Positions 4,825 to 9,429 of a DNA stretch of 9,429 nt are shown piece by piece. The translations under genes and the position numbers were made by a program. The notes below the pieces were generated by a model. It was not told the origin of the DNA. It did no database searches and was given only the letters and a program-made list of their open reading frames with translations. Position 1 is the stretch's first letter; the number at the start of each line of letters is the position of its first letter. Source of the DNA: Pseudanabaena sp. CAN_BIN31 (GTDB lineage Bacteria; Cyanobacteriota; Cyanobacteriia; Pseudanabaenales; Pseudanabaenaceae); contig JAJAZG010000202.1 of assembly GCA_026785865.1 (NCBI GenBank), forward strand, positions 1 to 9,429, in the 5' to 3' direction.

Positions 4825-6231
4825 TTAAACCTGTTGTCCCTGTTGTAAACCTTGCGAAATTGCAATGCCCCAAATAATTCTACCAATGATCAGACAAATC
4901 CAATTAGTCGCAATTAACATCCCATAGCGTTGCCAAAATGGATAACCTGCCAGATTGTTTCTAGTCCGATCGCCGAGTTTATACCATGCTCTTTGTAAAT
5001 CCTTGAGGCGATACCATTCCTGTCTCCATGTCAAATAAGCAGCGATCGCGATTAGCAAAACTACTGCGGTAATTAACAAACCCTGCGGCAATACTGGCGA
5101 CACCACAAACAGGATAAATCCCAATAGAGCCAAAGACATCACGCTTGCCCAAGAGCTAACCGTGCGATCAACCGCGATTGTAAATCCAAAAAGTCCTGTT
5201 AAACCGATCAGTGCCATCCAAGTTAGCCCCGACAGCCGAGTACTCGCTACCCAAGTTAGCCCCGTCAAACTCTTACTCAGCGTTACCGATAGCAACAGTG
5301 ACATAAGCACTGAAAACGTGCCACTCCACAACAGCCACCCCATAGGCACTTGGCGCTGAGCGATCTTTTCATCAAAATCGTGCTGAATTGCAGCTTGTAC
5401 TGTCGTCTGTGTCGAAGTAAGTTCTTTGGGTAAAGCATCCAGCCAATTTCGCAATAGAGGACGCTTATTTGCCTCAAGGTGCATCGCTTGCAAAATCGCC
5501 GCATTCAGCTTGAGAGACAGTCTAGGATTATTTTCGATTGGGGACTTGAGGGTATCGCGATCGGAGAGCTTTCTTCTCCAAAAAGACTCAGGCACTTGCC
5601 CTGTAACGGCATAGTACATGGTTGCTGCAAGGGCATAGACATCCTGTGCGCCACGACTAGCATTGACCTTGCTATCAAAATAAGGCACATAGGCATTTTG
5701 CACCTGTTCGCTTGATGTGGATTTTGGCGTAATTTGAATAGCAGGGGCAAAGCCTGTAAGAACTGCTTGCTTAGCCTTAGTTTGTGGATCTTCAACAATG
5801 ACAATTTGCTTAGGCTGGATGTTATGATGTTCAGCTTTAAGCTGATGAATCTCCTGCAAAGCCTCAACAATGCCCGCAAAACAGCGAATGGCATCATCTT
5901 CAGCAAGCGCATGTCCCTGTTGCAAAATTTCTTTAAGATTTGTCCCCGTCACCTCTTGCATCACCAAGTAAGACGAGTCATCCTCTACAAAAAATTCCAT
6001 TTGGGGCAAACTAGGGTGGCTAACAGAGGCGATCGCCTTAGCTTCCAGCGTCATGAGCCTGACAAATTCAGGATGATTTTCATCGTTGACTAAACTGCTA
6101 TCGACGCTATAAACCGTGCAGTTAGTTTCCGTGCCATCAGCATTTTTTGAGATCGCGTTCCACGTGCAACTAAAACCCTGTGTTGATTGCTTTGCAATCA
6201 ACTGATATTTCCCATTTTGTAACTCAGTCAC
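4825..6231 (-). CDS. Membrane-anchored kinase-like protein (probable pseudokinase)
   Basis: A 468-residue protein whose first 270 residues align with the Hanks kinase fold but lack its chemistry. The G-loop is degenerate (KQSTQGFSCTW), the VAIK Lys is absent (CTVYSVD), HRDIKPxN is HHNIQPKQ (135-142), so the catalytic Asp is Asn137, and DFG is GFA (160-162). Structural positions remain: an alpha-C-like Glu (E63), D197 in QDVYALAATMYYAVTG, and R257 in NKRP. Residues about 296-456 hold four or five hydrophobic segments, so it is an inner-membrane or thylakoid protein with the kinase-like domain at the cytoplasmic N-terminus. The GTG start is supported by GAGGGA seven nt upstream. It is first in an operon with the active GUN4 kinase, suggesting a scaffold, membrane tether or allosteric partner. 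That role is inference. Confidence 0.85.
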   Translation of the reverse strand: MTELQNGKYQLIAKQSTQGFSCTWNAISKNADGTETNCTVYSVDSSLVNDENHPEFVRLMTLEAKAIASVSHPSLPQMEFFVEDDSSYLVMQEVTGTNLKEILQQGHALAEDDAIRCFAGIVEALQEIHQLKAEHHNIQPKQIVIVEDPQTKAKQAVLTGFAPAIQITPKSTSSEQVQNAYVPYFDSKVNASRGAQDVYALAATMYYAVTGQVPESFWRRKLSDRDTLKSPIENNPRLSLKLNAAILQAMHLEANKRPLLRNWLDALPKELTSTQTTVQAAIQHDFDEKIAQRQVPMGWLLWSGTFSVLMSLLLSVTLSKSLTGLTWVASTRLSGLTWMALIGLTGLFGFTIAVDRTVSSWASVMSLALLGFILFVVSPVLPQGLLITAVVLLIAIAAYLTWRQEWYRLKDLQRAWYKLGDRTRNNLAGYPFWQRYGMLIATNWICLIIGRIIWGIAISQGLQQGQQV

Positions 6232-6237
6232 GCTTTA

Positions 6238-6243
6238 TCCCTC
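6238..6243 (-). promoter_or_regulatory. Ribosome binding site of the pseudokinase gene
   Basis: GAGGGA on the minus strand, 6-7 nt before the GTG at 6231. It decides this non-ATG start, after which the kinase-like fold begins directly (NGKYQLI). Confidence 0.65.
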
Positions 6244-6351
6244 ACCGCCTTATCTTTTCACGATTTTAGCGTATAAGTAAGGAATAATAGGCTCTTGAGT
6301 TATGTTGCTTTAGAGCGATCGCCTGCCAAAATAACAGTTTGATAATTTAGT

Positions 6352-6447
6352 TATAGCGGTTTTCAGTTGACCATGTGCAATCAAATCTAAGTTTTTCGAG
6401 TATTTCAGAAGCCTAATTTTGCCTATGCTCATGTGAAAACTGCTATA
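6352..6447. repeat. MITE-like element with 14-bp inverted ends
   Basis: TATAGCGGTTTTCA at 6352-6365 and TGAAAACTGCTATA at 6434-6447 are inverted copies with one mismatch, bounding 96 bp of non-coding DNA. Short elements ending in TATAGCGGTTTTCA are, as I recall, frequent in cyanobacterial intergenic DNA. This one carries no transposase and would depend on one elsewhere, if it is mobile at all. Confidence 0.5.
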
Positions 6448-6504
6448 TAGCTCAATGACAACAACTTTTAGCTACATCGCCGCAAAAATAGATGTTTAGC
6501 TGTG

Positions 6505-6549
6505 ATTGAGAACAAGCAAAGGATGATTGCACAAGTGATGTCAGGCGAT
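6505..6549 (+). repeat. 45-bp direct repeat, left copy
   Basis: Identical over 45 bp to 7239-7283. In the relic's frame it encodes IENKQRMIAQVMSGD. Here the similarity stops right after GGCGAT, where the right copy continues as a HIP1 site (GCGATCGC). The two copies bracket the VapB/VapC-like pair. Confidence 0.9.
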
Positions 6550-6621
6550 TCAGATCCATCGCAATATAAAATAATTGTTTAAGCCTACCGCTTACGATAA
6601 TTCAGTTGAGGGCAAATCACC

Positions 6622-6849
6622 ATGACTCTTAAAGAACTAATCTACGCCGAAATCAACAAAGTCGAACAAGACAACCTTGATGAGCTATACGAATTTGTCA
6701 AGCAATTTGCCAACGCCAAATCCACAGTCAAACCCAAAACAGGCATCTTAAACAAACTCAAACGTATCAAAATTCAAGCCCCAGTTGATTTTGCCACTAA
6801 CATTGACCAGTACATGAGTGGAGAAAAAAACCTTGACAATATTCATTGA
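6622..6849 (+). CDS. VapB-like antitoxin of PIN pair
   Basis: A 75-residue protein: an N-terminal helical stretch, MTLKELIYAEINKVEQDNLD plus LYEFVKQF, of the DUF2281-like type common in cyanobacterial antitoxins, then a Lys-rich linker and the segment IQAPVDFATNIDQYMSGEK, which in relatives is the toxin-binding tail. Antitoxins of this kind sit directly before PIN toxins and neutralise them; no classical DNA-binding motif is evident here. GAGG (6608-6611) precedes the ATG at a normal distance. Its last codons overlap the toxin start by 17 bp (or 32 bp with the earlier GTG), so translation is coupled. The whole pair lies between 45-bp direct repeats, suggesting it entered as a cassette. Confidence 0.75.
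   Translation: MTLKELIYAEINKVEQDNLDELYEFVKQFANAKSTVKPKTGILNKLKRIKIQAPVDFATNIDQYMSGEKNLDNIH
6820..6823 (+). promoter_or_regulatory. Ribosome binding site selecting TTG start of toxin
   Basis: GGAG inside the antitoxin's 3' end, 9 nt before TTG at 6833. The alternative GTG at 6818 has no comparable site, so the TTG start is favoured. Confidence 0.5.
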
Positions 6850-7234
6850 TACTTCATTCATCATTGCCCTCATCAACGAACGCGATCAATATCACACACA
6901 GGCGCTAGATTTAAGCGATCGCTATATCGATCAAGCCATAGTCACCACCGATGCAGTCCTTCTCGAAATTGCAAACTCCCTAGCTCGTAGATATAAAAAT
7001 GAAGCAATAGAAGTAATCGAACAATTTCTTGATTCAGAAGACGTTGAAGTTATCCGCCTCACACCTGAAATCTTTGACCGTGCCTTTGGGCTATACAAAA
7101 ACCGCCCCGACAAAGAATGGGGCTTAGTAGATTGCGTCTCATTCATTGTTATGCAAGATCGTAATATTCAAGAAGTTCTCACCTTCGATCAACATTTTGC
7201 ACAAGCAGGATTCCAGATCCTTTCATCAAATTAG
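6833..7234 (+). CDS. PIN-domain VapC-like toxin
   Basis: A 133-residue PIN protein (with TTG as Met) carrying the four expected acids: D6 in TIFIDTSFIIALI, E45 in TTDAVLLEIANSLA, D100 in WGLVDCVSF and D119 in TFDQHFAQAGF. These should coordinate the metal ions for RNA cleavage. The NERDQYH motif after the first helix is typical of the cyanobacterial and archaeal PIN group that starts 'FVDT-FW-AL-N--D--H'. Length is normal for VapC. The start could also be GTG at 6818, adding VEKKT; I prefer TTG because of the GGAG site and the family N-terminus. It overlaps its antitoxin, and its stop lies only 4 bp before the right-hand direct repeat. It looks intact and functional. Confidence 0.8.
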   Translation: MTIFIDTSFIIALINERDQYHTQALDLSDRYIDQAIVTTDAVLLEIANSLARRYKNEAIEVIEQFLDSEDVEVIRLTPEIFDRAFGLYKNRPDKEWGLVDCVSFIVMQDRNIQEVLTFDQHFAQAGFQILSSN

Positions 7235-7238
7235 AGTA

Positions 7239-7283
7239 ATTGAGAACAAGCAAAGGATGATTGCACAAGTGATGTCAGGCGAT
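7239..7283 (+). repeat. 45-bp direct repeat, right copy
   Basis: Perfect copy of 6505-6549, starting 5 nt after the toxin stop codon. Here it is continuous with the coding relic that follows, so this copy (or its right part) is probably the original context and the left copy a duplicate. Confidence 0.9.
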
Positions 7284-7436
7284 CGCACGCATCGAACCAT
7301 CGAAGGTATTGACGAAACGGTACTCAACGCATTGCAAATGAGAGCGATCGCATCAGGTGATCCCTGAATCATCGAAAGAACAACAATTGAAGCCGAGTTA
7401 CAGATGCTAGATTAGCAATACCTGAGAGCTATCGAT
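7239..7436 (+). pseudogene. C-terminal relic of SNF2 helicase/N6-methylase-like gene
   Basis: In one frame the DNA reads IENKQRMIAQVMSGD, then RTIEGID, then MRAIASGDP, a TGA (7365), IIERTTIEAELQMLD, a TAG (7413), QYLRAID, and a TAA (7437). I recognise this order ('ETKQRFIAQVM-GD---R--EDI------E-KA-ASGNP-I-EK---EAE---L') from the C-terminal region of very large helicase/N6-adenine methylase proteins found on phages, plasmids and defence islands. Only about 65 codons remain and they carry three in-frame stops, so it cannot be a working gene. The first TGA falls where a CGA (Arg) or similar codon would be expected. Upstream of the direct repeat nothing of the parent gene is visible; the toxin gene occupies that place. 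Family naming is from memory of the motif. Confidence 0.55.
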
Positions 7437-7589
7437 TAACGCAAATGCAAATTCCTTTCTCTTCTTCTTCTATCCTCTTGAACGGTTACTTGGCAATCTC
7501 CCATCTGTTGATTTTAATCAACTTCAATTTCAAAATTATACGGAAATAATTTTGGTGGTGCGATAGAGCTTCTCGCCGACATTGTGTAA

Positions 7590-7712
7590 CTTTTTTTCGA
7601 CGCTTGCAATACTGCCAAAGAAAAAATCACACAAGCGATTATCAAGATTATGCGAGATGATCCCAGTCCGCGTAATTGGGCTGCATTTACACTAATTGGC
7701 TCTAAAGGTTAG
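7590..7712 (+). pseudogene. C-terminal relic of a CHAT-like (caspase-fold) protein
   Basis: A stop-bounded frame without a start codon at its head ends FDACNTAKEKITQAIIKIM, then RDDPSPRNWAAFTLIGSKG and TAG. CHAT-domain proteases characteristically finish with a helix 'EAL--AQ--ML' followed by 'HPYYWAAFVLIGD', so the NWAAFTLIG ending fits well. The catalytic His and Cys regions, normally 60-150 residues earlier, are missing; a TAA stands directly before the fragment. It is probably the last remnant of a gene deleted or scrambled upstream of ftsY. The match is short, so an unrelated origin remains possible. Confidence 0.45.
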
Positions 7713-7750
7713 GATTAGAAGCTAATAGTTCTAAGTGCGAGGGTTTTGGT

Positions 7751-9271
7751 ATGGCGTTTAATTGGTTTAAACGAAAGTTTGATGATGATAAAGACGGCAA
7801 AAATCAACCTGTAGAGCCAGCCCAAACTGAAGAAAAAACGCCAGATCCTTCACCTGCTTTAGAATCTAGCCCGATCGCATCGCCTGCATCACAAGATTTA
7901 TTAAATTGGGCGAAGGCAGCTTATGCCAATGTGCAACAACAAGCCGAAGCCTCTGAAGAAGAAATTATTAAGCCTGAAATAGTTGAGCCTGAAGCTAAGG
8001 TTACTGAGGTAGAAATTGTTGAACTTGAAATTGCTGAAGCCGTCGAGCCGATCGCACCCGAATCAACACTAGTATTAGTTGAAGATGCTAACCCGATCGC
8101 ACCAACAGAAATTATCGATGAACCTGCGGCTGTGCCTTTTTGGATGCAGTCGGAAAGCGATCGCCTTGCGCGGATTGCTGCTCTCGAAGCTACGGCAATC
8201 ATTGAGCCAGAGCCAGAAGTTAAGCCAGTCGTCGCATCGAGACGCAAAGCCACGATGGAGTTTGATGATGATTTTATCTGGTCAGCCGAAGTCCTCGCCT
8301 CACAAGGTCGCCGTCCCGAAGAAATCTCAGCCGAAGAAATCACATGGCTCAATCGTCTGCGTCAAGGTTTAGACAAAACTCGATTATCGCTAGTCAATCA
8401 ACTTAAGGCGATCGTTGGACAAGGTCCCCTCAGTGCTGACTCTGTTGATGATATTGAGGCTTTGCTGTTACAGGCTGATGTTGGGGTAAAGGCAACCGAT
8501 CAAATTATTTCTAAATTGCAAGATAAACTTCGCAAAGAAGTTTTACCACCAGAAGAAGCGATCGCCTATCTCAAACAAATTTTGCGCGAGATGCTTGATG
8601 TATCAACTCAGAAAAATGGCGAACCGATTCCCATGTTGATTCCTGAAAAAAATCAACTAAATATTTGGCTGATTACAGGCGTAAATGGTGCGGGTAAAAC
8701 CACGACCATCGGCAAGCTTTCTCATCTCAGTGTTAAGTCTGGTTACAAAACCCTGATCGCGGCAGCCGATACTTTCCGTGCGGCGGCAGTCGAGCAAGTC
8801 AAAAGTTGGGGACAAAGATCAAATGTAGAAGTGATCTCTAATCCTGCCCAAAATGCTGATCCTGCGGCTGTCGTGTTTGATGCAATTAGTGCGGCTCAAG
8901 CTAGAGGCACAGAGTTATTGCTAGTCGATACGGCTGGCCGACTCCAAAATAAGAAAAATCTAATGGAAGAACTTAGCAAAATCCGCCACATTATCGATAA
9001 AAAATCCGCCGATGCCAAGATCGAATCTTTGCTGGTTCTAGATTCCACTCTCGGACAAAATGGACTTAAGCAAGCCGAAATCTTTTCCCAATCCGCAGGG
9101 ATTACAGGCATAATTCTTACTAAGCTTGATGGCACGGCAAAAGGTGGTGTGGCGATCGCGGTAGTCCAACAGCTAGGCTTACCAATCAGATTTATCGGTG
9201 CTGGTGAAGGCATCGAAGATTTGCGTCCATTTTCTAGCTATGAGTTTGTTGAAGCTTTATTGAGCAACTAA
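7751..9271 (+). CDS. ftsY: Signal recognition particle receptor FtsY
   Basis: A 506-residue SRP receptor GTPase that docks the SRP-ribosome complex at the membrane for co-translational insertion. Residues 1-165 form the acidic A region, rich in Glu and Pro (many V/I-EPE segments), after an amphipathic start MAFNWFKRKF that could touch lipid. The N domain spans about 195-290. The G domain carries all motifs: GVNGAGKTTT (310-319), DTFRAAA (340-346), DTAGR (393-397), TKLDGTAKGG (457-466) and GAGEGIEDLRPF (483-494). The segment IWSAEVLASQGRRPEEIS before the N domain is one I associate with cyanobacterial FtsY. GAGGG (7739-7743) lies 7 nt before the ATG. The gene looks complete and conserved and is the anchor of the window; its upstream neighbours are relics. 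Confidence 0.97.
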   Translation: MAFNWFKRKFDDDKDGKNQPVEPAQTEEKTPDPSPALESSPIASPASQDLLNWAKAAYANVQQQAEASEEEIIKPEIVEPEAKVTEVEIVELEIAEAVEPIAPESTLVLVEDANPIAPTEIIDEPAAVPFWMQSESDRLARIAALEATAIIEPEPEVKPVVASRRKATMEFDDDFIWSAEVLASQGRRPEEISAEEITWLNRLRQGLDKTRLSLVNQLKAIVGQGPLSADSVDDIEALLLQADVGVKATDQIISKLQDKLRKEVLPPEEAIAYLKQILREMLDVSTQKNGEPIPMLIPEKNQLNIWLITGVNGAGKTTTIGKLSHLSVKSGYKTLIAAADTFRAAAVEQVKSWGQRSNVEVISNPAQNADPAAVVFDAISAAQARGTELLLVDTAGRLQNKKNLMEELSKIRHIIDKKSADAKIESLLVLDSTLGQNGLKQAEIFSQSAGITGIILTKLDGTAKGGVAIAVVQQLGLPIRFIGAGEGIEDLRPFSSYEFVEALLSN

Positions 9272-9273
9272 AA

Positions 9274-9316
9274 TTTGGTCAACTCAAATCAATTTCTCTA
9301 AAGAAAAGTGACCAAA
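9274..9316. terminator. Possible hairpin after ftsY
   Basis: TTTGGTCA (9274-9281) pairs with TGACCAAA (9309-9316), and a small stem TTTCT/AGAAA lies inside. It begins 3 bp after the ftsY stop. It lacks a GC-rich stem and a T-run, so a terminator role is only plausible from position. Confidence 0.3.
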
Positions 9317-9360
9317 AAGCTCGCCTAAGTAGCTAGACAATATAAAACCCAAAAAGAGTG

Positions 9361-9390
9361 TGGCGGGCGCGGAGCCCCCGCGGCCCCGGC
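9361..9390. repeat. GC-rich palindromic repeat-like segment
   Basis: Thirty bases are almost wholly G and C (GGCGGGCGCGGAGCCCCCGC followed by GGCCCCGG) inside AT-rich flanks. GGGC...GCCC and GCGGG...CCCGC stems are possible. The composition break suggests an interspersed REP-like repeat or a strong hairpin terminating ftsY. Its full length cannot be seen because the window ends. Confidence 0.5.
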
Positions 9391-9429
9391 ATAGGATGGT
9401 TTATTTTTTTATATAACGGTGGTCGCAGA

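Larger units (their letters stand above)
6232..6621. other. 390-bp intergenic region between divergent genes
   Basis: This stretch should hold the promoters of the minus-strand kinase operon and of the plus-strand antitoxin gene. I see no convincing -35/-10 pair; AT-rich boxes such as TATAAA near 6565 are possible -10 candidates. It contains one HIP1 site (6315), a MITE-like palindromic element (6352-6447), a short unassigned frame from 6455 (MTTTFSYIAAKIDV) and the left copy of the 45-bp direct repeat (6505-6549). Confidence 0.5.
7235..7750. other. 516-bp region without intact genes before ftsY
   Basis: It holds the right direct repeat with the helicase/methylase-like relic (7239-7436), about 150 bp in which I recognise nothing (7440-7589, AT-rich with a run of seven T at 7591), the CHAT-like tail (7590-7712), and the ftsY leader with its Shine-Dalgarno GAGGG (7739-7743). 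No clear ftsY promoter could be picked out. Confidence 0.5.

Noticed and set aside
5734..6093. Plus-strand 119-codon frame inside the pseudokinase gene
   Set aside because: Antisense shadow of a clear coding frame, with no recognisable domain.
6455..6499. Short frame MTTTFSYIAAKIDV before the left direct repeat
   Set aside because: Fourteen codons, no family recognised and no ribosome site; not listed as a gene.
6565..6570. TATAAA as a -10 box for the antitoxin gene at 6622
   Set aside because: No acceptable -35 element at the right distance; too weak to call a promoter.
7146..7367. Plus-strand frame of 73 codons across the toxin's 3' end
   Set aside because: Its first part is the toxin read out of frame; only the part after 7239 is family-like and it continues past a stop, so it is treated as a relic, not a gene.
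7921..8352. Minus-strand 143-codon frame inside ftsY
   Set aside because: Ser/Thr/Ala-rich shadow of the acidic repetitive A region; not a gene.

Overview
The window looks like chromosomal DNA of a moderately AT-rich cyanobacterium. The octamer GCGATCGC (the HIP1 signature of cyanobacterial genomes) occurs about 13 times in 9.4 kb. A Ser/Thr kinase ends in a GUN4 domain, a tetrapyrrole-binding fold of oxygenic phototrophs. The last gene is a full-length FtsY with a long acidic leader and a cyanobacterial-looking linker. A filamentous or Pseudanabaena-like host is my guess; the genus cannot be settled from this sequence.

Layout. (1) 1-2665 is an accessory island of small toxin-antitoxin (TA) type genes. 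Two minus-strand genes (DUF2283-like, apparently with an ATA start, and DUF4926-like) lie beside a plus-strand train: HicB-like antitoxin without HicA, PIN protein plus a small partner, orphan ribbon-helix-helix antitoxin, and an intact Phd/VapC pair. Between them are three very short coding relics (DUF6883-like tail, Phd-like tail, DUF5615-like head) that fall exactly at gene joints. (2) 2666-2895 holds a long inverted repeat between convergent genes. (3) 2896-6231, minus strand, is a two-gene operon: a membrane-anchored pseudokinase lacking the catalytic residues, followed after 6 bp by a kinase/coiled-coil/GUN4 protein with intact catalytic motifs. (4) 6232-7750 is a second accessory patch: a short palindrome-ended MITE-like element, then a VapB/VapC-like pair bracketed by a perfect 45-bp direct repeat. 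The right copy of the repeat is part of a decayed C-terminus resembling large SNF2-helicase/N6-methylase proteins. A tail resembling a CHAT domain follows. (5) 7751-9271 is ftsY, the housekeeping anchor, followed by a very GC-rich repeat-like segment at the edge of the window.

How it fits together. Two conserved units (the kinase pair and ftsY) are interspersed with TA genes and with fragments of defence-type genes. The TA genes probably arrived and decayed repeatedly, leaving solo antitoxins and gene tails. The kinase pair looks like a real functional unit: a pseudokinase at the membrane next to an active kinase with a possible tetrapyrrole-sensing domain. No tRNA, rRNA, CRISPR array or complete transposase gene was seen.
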